A stretch of DNA of 64,000 bases from NCBI GenBank assembly GCA_021234155.1, contig JAJEKV010000051.1:5584698-5648697 (forward strand), written 5' to 3'. This document shows positions 18,994 to 30,120 of the stretch, piece by piece; the stretch's first letter is position 1; each line of letters opens with the position of its first letter. The position numbers and the translations under genes are program-made. A model generated the notes under the pieces. It saw only the letters and a list, made by a program, of their open reading frames with translations. It did no database searches and had not been told where the DNA came from. The stretch comes from Isoetes taiwanensis. Taxonomy: Eukaryota > Streptophyta > Lycopodiopsida > Isoetales > Isoetaceae.

Positions 18994-21782
18994 TTCTATT
19001 GTAAATAAATATCTTCACTTTTTTGCAATTCCTTCAAATTCCGAACCCGTACTGGCTTAATCCATGGGACGAAATGAAAGCCAATGTCAATGACACAAAA
19101 TCGTCGCTTTATAGGCTCTCTAGCTGGAATCAAGTTCAGGGTTGAATTTGGCTCCCAAACTCGTATCGAAAACTTCTGAAACAACCAAGGTGGGCTCAGA
19201 CTATAAAGAGGTTTCCATGGTCATTGGAAATTTCAATCGTCCTCACTACAATTTTTATTTTTCTCCAGAGCTTCATGGCGCATCCTCTGAGCTGGGCTGG
19301 GCAAGCAGGGTTAGATTCTTGCTTTTTTCGATGAGGCTACAATACATGCTCAAAGTTCTAAGTTTATGCAGAATGCCATAGTTTATGAAAAAAATATTTT
19401 AAGCAAAGCACTGCTAGTCATTGCATGATATCCTCCATAGGCACCCATCAATAATTATCAAGCACCCTCACAACATCCTGTTATTGTCATGGCCAGTAAA
19501 ATAATTAAGTTCCCTCACCCCATTTCTTTAATATGGATGCAAAGCTAAAAGAATCAAACCATGATATTCTAGCTGAACTATTCTAGCTGAACTGACACCT
19601 CGTATTAGAGGACTGTAATTGAAGTAACGTACTGCAATTGTAAGACCAACAATAGCAAAGGTAAGCATCCAATAAAAGATGTTTGTATGCAGGGTAGGAA
19701 TTCTTGGATCTAAAGGCCAAGGTTTCACCTTTTTTATTTTTGCTAAAAATGTCGAAATAGCATGACGACAATTTTTTTGTATAAGGAAAGACCTGATTGC
19801 AATTCAGGGATGGAAAGCTTGCCTACGCGCGAAGCGCGGAGGCATGCTTGACAGCCAAGAATTGCAAGCAGAAGGTTTTTGGCATAACGTGAAGGCAGCT
19901 TAGAAGACATCCAGGCGGATAAGACTAGCAGAATCGTGGGTAACAGTAGTAGAATCAGAATAAAAAGCTGCATAATGCAAGTAAAAATGCAGATCAATTG
20001 AGTAAAAAGACAGATCCATTGAGTAAAAGCGTAGAAGAGTCCGTTGAAGAATTTTAGTAACATTCTTTAAAAGAAACGTCGCCACATGGCGCGTCGTGGT
20101 TGGCTCCGTGGCCTGGATGTCTTCTGGGCACCAAGGATGCCCAGAATGATGCTAACGATAATGTAAATAGGTTTCATGTTATAAAGAGTAAAATTGATAA
20201 TCCAGGAGTTGCTTGTAACCTTTTTGATCCCTTAAACCCTAGTCCTTGCAAGTTATATCAATCTAATGGTTATCCACTGTTAGATTTGAATGTTCCATAT
20301 GTTATTGCAATAATCATTTGAATATTCCTTTTCAAAAAAATTCTATTCTTTCAAAATACTCTATTCTTTGACACAAAAAATATGTTGCTTTTCCCTAGCC
20401 ACACCTTTGTTATGCCACTGCCTGGAGTTTGCACACGGATCACACTTAAATCGGTCATCCAAGTTGTTTCGAAAGCTTCAGCTGACCTCTTCAAGAATCT
20501 ACCATGCTTTTCAAATCTACAACTCTTATTAAGGAAAAAAAACCATCTGACTTTCGTGGATGCCAATTCTAGTATGATACTTTTCATTTTGCTGGTAAAT
20601 TTTATGCCATGATGCGATTTTGCTACTATAAAAATAGATTTGGATCTTTTGTAAATATTGATAGTTAGACTGATCGAAATCTTGTATCTAAATCAGACTA
20701 TTTTCTTCAAACTATAGCCATTTTATCAATCTGCTTCTAATTATTTGATCATTATTTTGTTAGGATAGTTGAAAAACTTGCTTGGCCTGGGTTTATGGAA
20801 GGTCAACCCTCTCTCCATCTAGCCGCCTCGAGATTTATGTCTCATAATCCCCTCGAGGGAAGGGTTAACCTCCTCTTTGTTTAGGTAAATAAGAGTAACA
20901 TAGCCAGGAATGATAATGCTAATACTAATGCGGCCTGAAAGCAAGATGACAATGTCAAACGGATTCCTAAGTCAGGAATCTACGATTGGATTGAGCAACA
21001 ATTATATATAATTCTTGCAGTAGTATAGTGGAAGACACTCTTCGATTTGTGTTTGCAAATAATGTTTTTCCAAATCTAGTTACTCGGGCATCAATAGGGC
21101 CAAATGAGCTTAGAGTTATAGTGATTGACCATTCCAAGCACCTTAGTAAATGGAAAACCTCGTAACTAAACTATTATTGAATATTTTGTCGAGGATCCTT
21201 GGACTATAAGAAATTGAAGCAAGATCTTCTAGATACTTCAGACATTGCATCTTTCTTAATTTCAATCTTTGGGGCATTTGGGGATAATTTCTCTCATTCT
21301 TTGTGCTAGTAAATTAATTATGGAGAAGTTGGTTTTAAGGGAGGTGGATATTTCACAAAGAAGTTCATTTTATATCAATACTAGAAAAGAGGCCGCCTAA
21401 CGACCTCCTTTCTTTTGCAAATCAATCCTCGACCTACTTGACAAATGCACTCATCTTTCCGTACCCATGATTCTCAATATTCAAAGTGCAACACCCCTAA
21501 GTACAAGACCCCTATATGTTCAAAGAAGCCAATTATCCAAAGTACCAACACTCCTATATGTTCAAGAAAGTTAGCCATCCTACTCAAAGATCCAATGCGC
21601 TTGTGTTCATCATAGAATTATTGTTGCATTGTTTGACCATCATATGCGTGGCAATTTTTGTGTCAATGTTATTTGAGTGGATATGTTGCGTTATTTGGGT
21701 CCCACCATAGGGCCAAGACTATATTTCTGTTCAGTTGTGTCTATCATGTAAACAACTTACGCCTCACATATGTAACAGTTTG
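18994..21782. repeat. 2.8-kb tandem repeat, unit C
   Basis: A full-length unit of 2789 bp, very similar to B. It has a roughly 60-bp deletion near 20130 and small indels elsewhere. It lacks both the MITE and the LINE insertions of unit A. Confidence 0.85.
21381..21430. repeat. hairpin module, copy 5 (unit C)
   Basis: CTAGAAAAGAGGCCGCCTAA, then CCTCCTTTCTTTTGC and a diverged CCTCGAC. Confidence 0.5.
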
Positions 21783-22475
21783 TTCTATTGTAAATAAATA
21801 TCTTCACTTTTTTGCAATTCCTTCAAATTCCGAACCCGTACTGGCTTAATCCATGGGACGAAATGAAAGCCAATGTCAATGACCCAAAATCGTCGCTTTA
21901 TAGGCTCTCTAGCTGGATTCAAGTTCAGGGTTGAATTTGGCTCCCAAACTCGTATCGAAAACTTCTGAAACAACCAAGGTGGGCTCAGACTATAAAGAGG
22001 TTTCCATTGTCATTGGAAATTTCAATCGTCCTCACTACAATTTTTATTTTCCTCCAGAGCTTCATGGCGTATCCTCTGAGCTGGGCTGGGCAAGCAGGGT
22101 TAGATTCTTGCTTTTTTTGATGAGGCTACAATACATGCTCAAAGTTCTAAGTTTATGCAGAATGCCATAGTTTATGCAAAAAATATTTTAAGCAAAGCAC
22201 TGCTAGTCATTGCATGATATCCTCCAGAGGCACCCATCAATAATTATCAAGCACCCTCACAACATCCTGTTATTGTCATGGCCAGTAAAATAATTAAGTT
22301 CCCTCACCCCATTTCTTTAATATGGATACAAAGCTAAAAGAATCAAACCATGATATTCTAGCTGAACTCACACCTCGTATTAGAGGACTGTAATTGAAGT
22401 AATTACTGCAATTGTAAGACCAACAATAGCAAGGGTAAGCATCCAATAAAAGATGTTTGGGTGCAGGGTAGGAAT
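21783..22475. repeat. 2.8-kb tandem repeat, unit D (truncated)
   Basis: The first quarter of the unit, ending abruptly after GGGTAGGAATTCTT, where units A to C continue GGATCTAAAGGCCAAGG. This is the right edge of the array. Confidence 0.85.
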
Positions 22476-23999
22476 TCTTAAAATTAAAGGCATCATAATA
22501 CAGAATTGGATCCTCTCAAAGATTGGATTTTTGGCCTTTAAATCCATAGAAAAGGCCATGTTCCTATATGTAATGGAGTACACCTTCTTGCCAATATGCC
22601 CCTTCTAATTTTTTGTTGCTCAAAGCCTGTATTTGGGTCGTGCGTGCTCCATTTCAGCACTAACACCAGCATCCTTACTTCATCTTACATTTCAAGAACA
22701 CATTTTCTGTAGAACAAATGAACCTCAACCCTTTCTTTTGGCTGTGTGAATAGCTGTTAAGGTATTGCTCTTGCTCAAAATTCGAGGCCAAAAGAGCAGC
22801 ATCCGGGCCTATACATGTTGAGACTCTCTCACAAACTCAGAGCATACTTGTTGAAGCTCCTCTAGATTAGAACTTCATGTTCTAGAGATTCAAGGCAAGA
22901 CCGAGCAAGAGAATGTATAGAGATTACGGAAGACTTAGGATGCTAGATCAGAGCTATGCCTATATGTTGCCAAAAAGTAAAATGCAGGTATTTTCAAAAA
23001 CATGGACGATCTTAAGCAGGTATGCTAAACTTAGATTTGGGCGATCTTATATCTCGGGTTTTGGAAATAGATGAAAGCTCTGCAGGGATTGCTCTGGCAA
23101 AACGTCTATGGCTAAGAATAAGTTGCTGAAGATTCTGAGGGCACCCACTAAGTTGAATAATATTTCAAAATCAAACCCTGCAATAAACTGTAAGCTTTGC
23201 TATGGTAGATACAGATGCAAAGATGTAAACTGGAAAGGATTTCAAATGACTTGGGCCATGAATTTTACTTCTGAACCGTTTTTTTGCAAAGATTGAAATC
23301 TAAGCTTTGCTATGGCAGATACAGATGCAAAGATGTATACCGAAAAGGATTTCAAATGATTTGGGCGATGAATTTTACCTCTGAACCATTTTTTATTTTT
23401 GCAAAGGCTGAAACCCCAGTAGAAATTTCAATAGAGCGTGGAAACATTCATTCAGACCAAAATTAGACATAGTTTCCATGATGCACAGAATCGAAAGCGG
23501 TCTCGACAAAAAAGGGGCTGGACAGTGGCATACCTACTTGCTTGCTTCTCATGCCTTGCCCACGCAGTGGCAAACCATTAAGCCTAGCCCACTAAGATCC
23601 CTGATAGGCTTTACACACCAGAGGGATCAATCTGTGATAGGACAAGTCCGCCTTATTCTACCGGTCTAGCCCCGCCACCCACAACCAGGCGGGCTCTTGT
23701 GCACAGGCCGCATTAGTTGGGAATTAATGAGGCTATCTAGGATCATCTGCTACAGAGGATTTTAGGGTCTCTACCCTCCTTCCCAATACATGGAGATCAT
23801 AGAGTGGAATCACTTATCATCATCAAGAACTGAATGTAGAATAACATCTAATCTATCTATATCTAAACATCCAGAGTTAAGTTCCTTTGTTAGAGCTTGT
23901 GATCTCGGAACCTATAAGGCCTCTAAGGCTGAACTAACATGCTAAACCAACTCATTGCCAGACTAAAATGCGGCATTGCACAACAGAATGACCATTTAC
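22476..23999. other. non-coding stretch with a 110-bp tandem duplication
   Basis: No gene was recognised. Two copies of a roughly 100-bp segment starting TAAGCTTTGCTATGG lie at 23191-23290 and 23301-23405. They encode matching short open frames (KLCYGRYRCKDV) interrupted by stops. A CTAGATCAGAGC near 22943 faintly resembles a retrotransposon primer-binding site, but no LTR could be matched to it. Confidence 0.35.
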
Positions 24000-24039
24000 C
24001 TGATCCCTGACTCGCTCCTTCTCCTCGGAATGCGTCCAT
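24000..24039 (-). CDS. possible first coding exon of an unidentified gene (weak)
   Basis: On the minus strand an ATG (24037-24039) opens MDAFRGEGASQGS and reaches a good donor site, CAG followed by GTAAAT, at 23998-23999. Upstream DNA (24110-24230) has several AAACCCTA/TAGGGTTT telo-box motifs, common near plant promoters. No following exon could be identified, so this may be a relic or chance. The region lies inside a likely minus-strand LTR that begins at 24420. Confidence 0.2.
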
Positions 24040-24279
24040 GCCTTCGTTCAGGCTGAAGGCGGCTGCTGTTGGAAGATCTGTTGTGAAAATGCGGCTTTTC
24101 AGAGCCTGACAATGTGAACTAGGGTTTTGGCTTGGCCGGAATGACTAAAGGAAACCCTAATTGCGAAAAGAAGAAAGGTTTAGGGTTTAAGGGGAAGCCC
24201 TTATATGGAGACTTTTAGGGTTAGGTTGACATTGGCCAAATGGGGTTTTGCCATTTGGCATGGGCTTTATAGTTGTATT

Positions 24280-24420
24280 AAACATGCACAACAAACGAGG
24301 TTGCCCCCTAGGTGCAACCCTTTACGTCTCGCCCGTACTTGTCCTGATGACATGTACGTGTGACGTGGCAATAAAATATACGTATTCGAATCGTATATTA
24401 TACTAGAACATCACATCACA
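24280..24420 (-). mobile_element. LTR-like end, minus orientation
   Basis: Read on the minus strand from 24420, the sequence starts TGTGATGTTCTAGTATAATA after one extra TGTGA. It continues TACG, GTACATGTCATCA and GGGTTGCACC to TTGTGCATG. The plus-strand sequence at 28858-29030 follows the same order (ATAATATACG, GTACATGTC, GGTTGTACC, TTGCACATG). The two look like related LTR starts in opposite orientation. The far end of this LTR was not found. It abuts the broken copia fragment exactly at 24421. Confidence 0.45.
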
Positions 24421-26020
24421 AGGCCCCTACTAAAGCTCTCTATAATGTTACTCCTTTTGAAAAACTTTATGGTGTTAAAGCGAATATTTCACATCGTAAA
24501 GTTTTTGGATATTTGGCATATGCTACTTATTCAAGGGAATTGTTTCAAAAGAATGGTAAGCTATCTGACCAAGCTTTGAGAGTAATTTGCATAGGTTATC
24601 CACCTAACATGAAGGCCTGGAAATGCTATGATCCAGTACGCAAACAAGTTTTTTCTTCAAGAAATGTTCACTTCATTGAAGATGCAATGTATTCTCAAGA
24701 CTTTTACAATCCAAATAGTGTAAACTATAGTAAGATTATTTGCAATCTGCTTGAGGATGGCACTTATCAGAAAAATCAACAATACTTACCATTATCATCT
24801 CCTAAGGTTTCTACTATTACCGCAATTTCAGAATGTTCTTAAAATCAAGTCCCAGTCCATGTGTCTCAGCCACAACCAATATCTTCACAACCAGCTCTTA
24901 CATCCAATGTCTACCAAGATTTTTGGCTAAATACATCTCAAACTCCTCAACTAGCTGCTTGCCTATCTATTATGTTTGTTTTATAATCTATGCCTTTATA
25001 TATATTTGATAGGGCTAATTCGGCTGAAACAATCAGTTCTAAGTCATAAGCCGTGACAGATGTTGTTGATGGTGTTTCATTTGTTCCTATTTGAATGTCC
25101 TCACGAATAGTAGCCTTGCCTCCAGTGGACTATTCCGGATAATTGCGTCACATTCATTGCAATTATGCTTTAATGACCAAAGTACTTGCTGACAAAGAGC
25201 CTATTAACTACCAAGCAACAAAGTATTTTCATTGGAATAAAGCTATGCAGGAGGAGTTGGATATGCTAGATAAGCAGGGCACTTGGGAATTAGTTCCACC
25301 ACTTCGAGACAAGAACGTGATTTGTGCCAAATGGATTTTTTAAACCAAATATCATGCAGATAGAAATGTTTTAAGGTATAAAGCTAGACTAGCAGTTAAG
25401 GGCTATATTAAAGAGGAAGGGTTTGAATATGGTGTATGTGTTCACACATGTGGTAAGGCTGGACACTTTACGAGCTATATTGGCGCTGGCTGTCAATAGG
25501 AAATGGTCCATTTATCAACTTGATTTCAAGTGTGCCTTTCTCAATGGCGATTTAGAAGAAGATCTTTTTATGCAGCAGCCTCCTGGTTTTGCAAGAAGAT
25601 CTTTTTATGCAGCAGCCTCCTAGTTTTGCAGATCCAGCTTACCCTAAGCATGTTTTCCATTTGACAAAAGTTTGTATGGTCTTAAATAGGCACCTAGATG
25701 TTTGAATCACAAGATTAATTCCCATCTTGTTGATTTGGAATGTGGCAAATCTCGAGCAGATCCAAACTTGTATTTTCAATTTCAAGGAGAAACATTTTCT
25801 ATTCTTGTGCTATATATGGATGATACCATAATGACAGGAAATGCATCAATTCTTATTGACAGTACAAAGAATGACCTAAAAACTAGTTTTGATGTTACTA
25901 ATTTAGGTTTGCATTACTGTCTTGGGTTGGAAGTTTGGCAAATTCCTGCAGACATATTTCTTACACAACAGAAATACATTTCTGAATATTGGATAAGTTA
26001 GCATTAAGATGCTTGATTTG
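24421..26020 (+). pseudogene. Ty1/copia polyprotein fragment (integrase end and reverse transcriptase)
   Basis: The fragment starts mid-integrase with PTKALYNVTPFEKLYGVKAN and VFGYLAYATYSRELFQ. GYPPNMKAWKCYDPVRKQVF, the conserved copia linker, follows. The reverse transcriptase begins near 25220 (WNKAMQEELDMLDKQGTWEL), continues with WSIYQLDFKCAFLNGDLEED and keeps the catalytic ILVLYMDDTIMTGN near 25800. Stops and frameshifts occur at several points (24841, 25342, 25621, 25687). A 39-bp internal duplication of ATCTTTTTATGCAGCAGCCT lies at about 25560-25630. The 5' half, the RNase H and both LTRs are missing. It ends where gypsy sequence begins. Confidence 0.85.
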
Positions 26021-28250
26021 GATAAGTCAGTTAAAGAGGCATCAACCCTATGCAAAGCTCTCAAAATGTCATTTTGTGACAACCAAAGTAGAGTATCTGG
26101 GACTCATGATCTCCACCGAAGAAATTACAACAGATCTCGCAAAGATCCAGGCCGTGGTAGAATGGCCATCACCGAAAAATATCCATGAAGTGAGAAGTTT
26201 CTTGGGGTTCGCAAGTTACTATAGAAGGAAGGAAGGAAGGAAGTAGAAAGTTTGTGAAGAACTTCGCCAAAATAGTTACACAATTAACGGATGTTGCCAA
26301 AAAGCAAAAGATAAAGAATTGGGCAGACTATTGGCATAAGAAAGCTCAAGAAGAGTTTAAAAAGTTGAAGGAGACCTTGACACCCGCCCCAGTCTTAACT
26401 CTTCCAGATCTGAGAAAAGACAAGTTGGTAGTGACAGATGCAAGTAAAATCACAACTGGTGCGGTCCTCATGCAGAAAGAGATGTGGCATACGACTCTTG
26501 CAAGATAAATGATGCTGAAACATGCAATGCGACTCACTATCAAGAGCTTCTGGCAGTGGTAAGAGCTCTCAAGATTTGGAGGCACGACTTGCTCGGAAGG
26601 AAATTCCAATCGAACATCGACAACAAAGCCTCCAATATGTATTCACCCAACCACATTTTAACCTAAGGCAAAGAAAATGGATGGAGTTCTGTGAGGAGTA
26701 TGAATTTGAGATAGTGTACAAACCAGGTGAACTCAATGTGGTTGCAGATGCACTCTCAAGGCACCCTGTAACAACAAGGGTATATTGTAATGCCAAATCA
26801 GTGCTCAACAGTAAGTTTGACAAGAAGATAGAAGAAACCTTACCAACGAATAAAGACTTCCAAAACGTATAGGCGAACCTCTCCAAGGAGGCAAAAAAGA
26901 TAAAGAAAGAAAAACCTTCAAATATATGTGCCAGAGTCATCAGGAATAAGGAAGTTGATTCTCCATGACAAACATAACAAGTCAATTGTTGGTCATGAAA
27001 GTTCATGAAAACCTAGTCAAGATAAGAAGTAGCCAACTTTGTCAACAAATGAAGGCAGAACAACTCCAAATGCCAGGAGCATTTGTACCCTTGGCGGTGC
27101 CAAATGCTAAATTGGAAGTTATAAGCATGAACTTCATAACGACTCCCAAGACAACAAGGGGCCATGATGCATTAATGGTAATGGTCGATAAATTGTCAAA
27201 AGTGATGCATTTCTTGCATGTCACACCACCAACACTGCATTGGACACCACCATGTTTTTCACGAAGGAGATTTTCAGATTGCACGGGATGCCGAGCCAGA
27301 TCATCTCGGATAGAGACCCAAAATTCATAAGTGTATTTTGGCAAGATTTCTTCAACACGATGTAGATCAAGCTGTGCATGAGCATGTCTTATCATCCGCA
27401 AACAGATGGTCAAACGAAGTGCACCACTAGAATATTAGAAGACATGTTTTTTTTTTTTTTTTGAAGAACGTGATTTACTTCATATTATACACTCAAAATA
27501 TTACAAAGTACTAAGAGTCAAAATATTAGAAGACATGTTGGGGAGCTACGTCTGAAACAAGCAATCAAAATGGAAAGACTACATCCACGAGGTAGAATTT
27601 GCATATAATAGTAGCAAGCAGGAATTCGCTCAAATGTCCCCCTTTATGATAAATTACGGCCATCAATGCCTAACTCCAAACACTTGGCACAACCCTGTGT
27701 CCAAGGTAGAGGCCTTTCCATAGATGTTGGCAAATATGCAACAATTGGTCGCACTCGAGGCTATTTGCTAGCAGCAAGAAGCAGGCAAAAGAGTATAGCA
27801 GATAAGCATAGGACAGTAAGAGAATTCCAAGTGGGAGATAGTGTTTGACTCAAGATAAAGGTCAAACAAACGAAGCTCCACATCGGCAACAACAAGAAGC
27901 TTGCTTCAAGGTGGGCGGGACCATTCAAAATCATGAAAAGAGTGGGAAGTCAATCCTACAAGTTAGACCTTCCGCTCACTTGAAAATCCATAGAGTGTTT
28001 CATGTAAGTCTTCTAAAAGAGACACACCCTAAATCTAGAGGAAGTATTAGAGACTCCAGCATTGTTGGAGATGACTGACTGACAAATCATTCAAGAAAAC
28101 AAGATCACAGTTTCTCCAACACTCTGTCAAATGGACACACTTACATGTGGAAGATGCTACATGGGTACTCCACTCAGATCTTGAGAAGCAGTAACCATAA
28201 TTCATGGAGCAATGCAAGGGTCGACTCGTCACCGAAATAGTCGACACCGA
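26021..28250 (+). pseudogene. Ty3/gypsy polyprotein fragment (RT end, RNase H, integrase, chromodomain-like end)
   Basis: The RT thumb and connection read AKLSKCHFVTTKVEYLGLMI and WPSPKNIHEVRSFLGFASYY. RNase H follows (LRKDKLVVTDASKITTGAVL) and its end (YKPGELNVVADALSRHP) is intact in motif. The integrase core has VMVDKLSKVMHF and, in another frame, RLHGMPSQIISDRDPKF with its catalytic Asp. At the third catalytic position the TDGQTE motif reads TDGQTK. After a 74-bp retroposed insert (27448-27521) the C-terminal region continues with ASRWAGPFKIMKRVGS and a chromodomain-like VKWTHLHVEDATWVLHSDLE. More than eight stops or frameshifts make it dead. The 3' flank carries a purine-rich tract and an LTR start at 28858. 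Confidence 0.85.
27448..27521 (-). mobile_element. 74-bp minimal LINE 3'-end insertion with 17-bp target duplication
   Basis: A T15 run is followed by GAAGAACGTGATTTAC and 40 further bases, flanked by perfect AATATTAGAAGACATGT repeats (27431-27447 and 27522-27538). Read on the minus strand it ends ACGTTCTTC plus poly(A), the same kind of terminus as the LINEs at 14040 and 60121. It is therefore a severely 5'-truncated LINE copy that landed in the dead gypsy integrase. Confidence 0.85.
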
Positions 28251-28857
28251 CACGATAGGTGAGTTTAAGGTAGATTAAAGTCTACACTCCGAAGAGATGG
28301 AAGTAGACAAATTTGAGAGATAAGAGGTCATATAGGATCCATCCTTTATGCCAAGGATGACAAAAGGTATAGGCATTAGAGATCATCCTACGCATGATAA
28401 GATGCTTGTCTCCACGGCCACAATGGAAAAATCAACATTTTCCTACGCTGGGAGATAATGCTTGCATCCATTATAGTTAGTATAAATTGTAATAAAAAAT
28501 GGCAGATCCCTTATAACCATCATAATATTACATAATAAATATTAATGTGGTGTGGAAACTGCAGGTCAGTGGAGCATGGGAACTTGTGACCCATAGGACG
28601 ACGCTATGTGTTGCAAGAGACTAGAGAATGACTATAAACATTGACATTGTTGTTATGAATATTAATTAAATTGCATGTATAAACTAAGGTATAATAAATG
28701 CCTTAGTTGAATTATTTGACAATTATAAGCTCAATCATGAAGTATTACCTTAAGGTAATTGTATTAATCGTATGTATTTAATTTAATCGACAAAGATCTT
28801 GAAGATTTGAAGAAACTCGTGATGATGCGGACAACATCAATTTAAGGTGGAGAGAAT
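28251..28857 (+). other. 3' non-coding part of the gypsy element
   Basis: No ORF is present. The stretch ends in the purine-rich TTTAAGGTGGAGAGAA immediately before the LTR-like start, consistent with a polypurine tract. Confidence 0.4.
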
Positions 28858-29330
28858 ATGACATTCCAAGATAATATACGATATAAATACATATATAATA
28901 CTGTCATGTCGCTAGTACATGTCGATAGTGCATATATAATACTACCATGTCGCTAGTACACCTCGGCAAGGGGTTGTACCATAGGGTACAACCATTGGAA
29001 CTTGTTACATTGCACATGTACCTCATGTTGGCGTGCTTAGCTGACATGAGAGAATCTCCGGTTCCTGTACGATCAGAGCATTGTATATGAGCAAAGGGGC
29101 GTCACAGTCCAACCAAATGGCTCCAACTTTTGCTGGACTTACTCGTTTAGCTGACTTGGTTTACTTGGCATCTTGGCTTGTGGGGACAATTCATCACTAT
29201 GTGCCTTAAGCCTCTGCAAATATAGGCATAATCCATTTGTTCAATGCCTTTGCTTCTATTCTTCTGTCAAAGGTTCTCGTCGCCGTGCTGCCTCAATCTC
29301 CATTGTAGTGGGACTATCTATATGAGCAGT
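28858..29330 (+). mobile_element. likely gypsy 3' LTR, right end undefined
   Basis: It starts TATGACATTCCAAGATAATA right after the purine tract and resembles the minus-strand LTR at 24280-24420. It includes a GGTTGTACC / GGTACAACC hairpin (28976-28997) and an imperfect tandem repeat, TATATAATACTRYCATGTCG (28891-28955). The right boundary and CA end could not be located. Confidence 0.42.
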
Positions 29331-29339
29331 GTTAGATAC

Positions 29340-30120
29340 TGGTGCAGGGGTTGAATGCCAGTTGAAGGTGGGGCCACCCCATCGCTAAAGCATAAGTTCG
29401 CTTGTGAAGGCTGAGAGCGTTTAGAATGTCACTCAAATAACCAATTGTCACATCGGATTGCTCGCTAATTGCCTCTGTAATGGACTTTGGATCTTTAGGA
29501 AAAATCAATAAAAGATCCTTGTCATCATTACGAGACTCATGCTGGAATGATCTATCAAAGCCTCCTCGTTCCAAAGGATCCCACAAGCAAGAAGACGGAA
29601 ATCAGTAGCATAAGAAGCAGCAGGATGATCACCTTGTTGTAACCTTCGAATTTTATTGATGGTTGTTCTAACACTATTTGCATCACTAAAACAAGCCTGG
29701 AACTCCTTGGTAAAGTTGTCAATGTCCACTATCAAAGACGACTTCTTCTCTAACAATGGTAAGAACCAACATAGCGCAGTTTCCATCAATAAGATACCAC
29801 TAATCCAACACAAGATGCATCAATTAGATATTGTGTAGGATGCATCTAAATCACCAGGTGTACTTAGTTTAGGAGACCTCGAAATTGGGATCGAGTACCA
29901 TCAAACTTCCCTGGGAGACTAATCTTGGATTCCTTCGATGCTATCTCCAATTCACGGATATGTTAAGATAATTTCTCATGTTGTTGTGCCTTCTCGGCCA
30001 TCACTTGTTGTATCTCTACGAGCACTCTCTAATTCTCCACGAGCAATCTCTGAATCTCCTGCTTCAATGCCAAGAATTTGGTTTGTAAACATTCGAGGTC
30101 CAAAAGAACACGCATATGTT
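29340..30120 (-). pseudogene. Ty3/gypsy gag fragment
   Basis: Read on the minus strand: a coiled-coil-like start (AEKAQQHEKLS near 30000), then KISLPGKFDGTRSQFRGLLN. After frame changes come TALCWFLPLLEKKSSLIVDI and INKIRRLQQGDHPAASYATD, the signature of the retrotransposon gag core (PF03732-type). FQHESRNDDKDLLLIF follows in another frame. Frameshifts separate the three parts. It runs opposite to the pol fragment at 26-28 kb, so it is from a different insertion. Confidence 0.72.

Noticed and set aside
22939-22955. A second retrotransposon primer-binding site (CTAGATCAGAGC)
   Set aside because: Only partly matches the initiator-Met site and no LTR end precedes it.
24110-24240. Telomeric repeat (AAACCCTA motifs)
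   Set aside because: Only a few scattered telo-box copies, not a tandem array.
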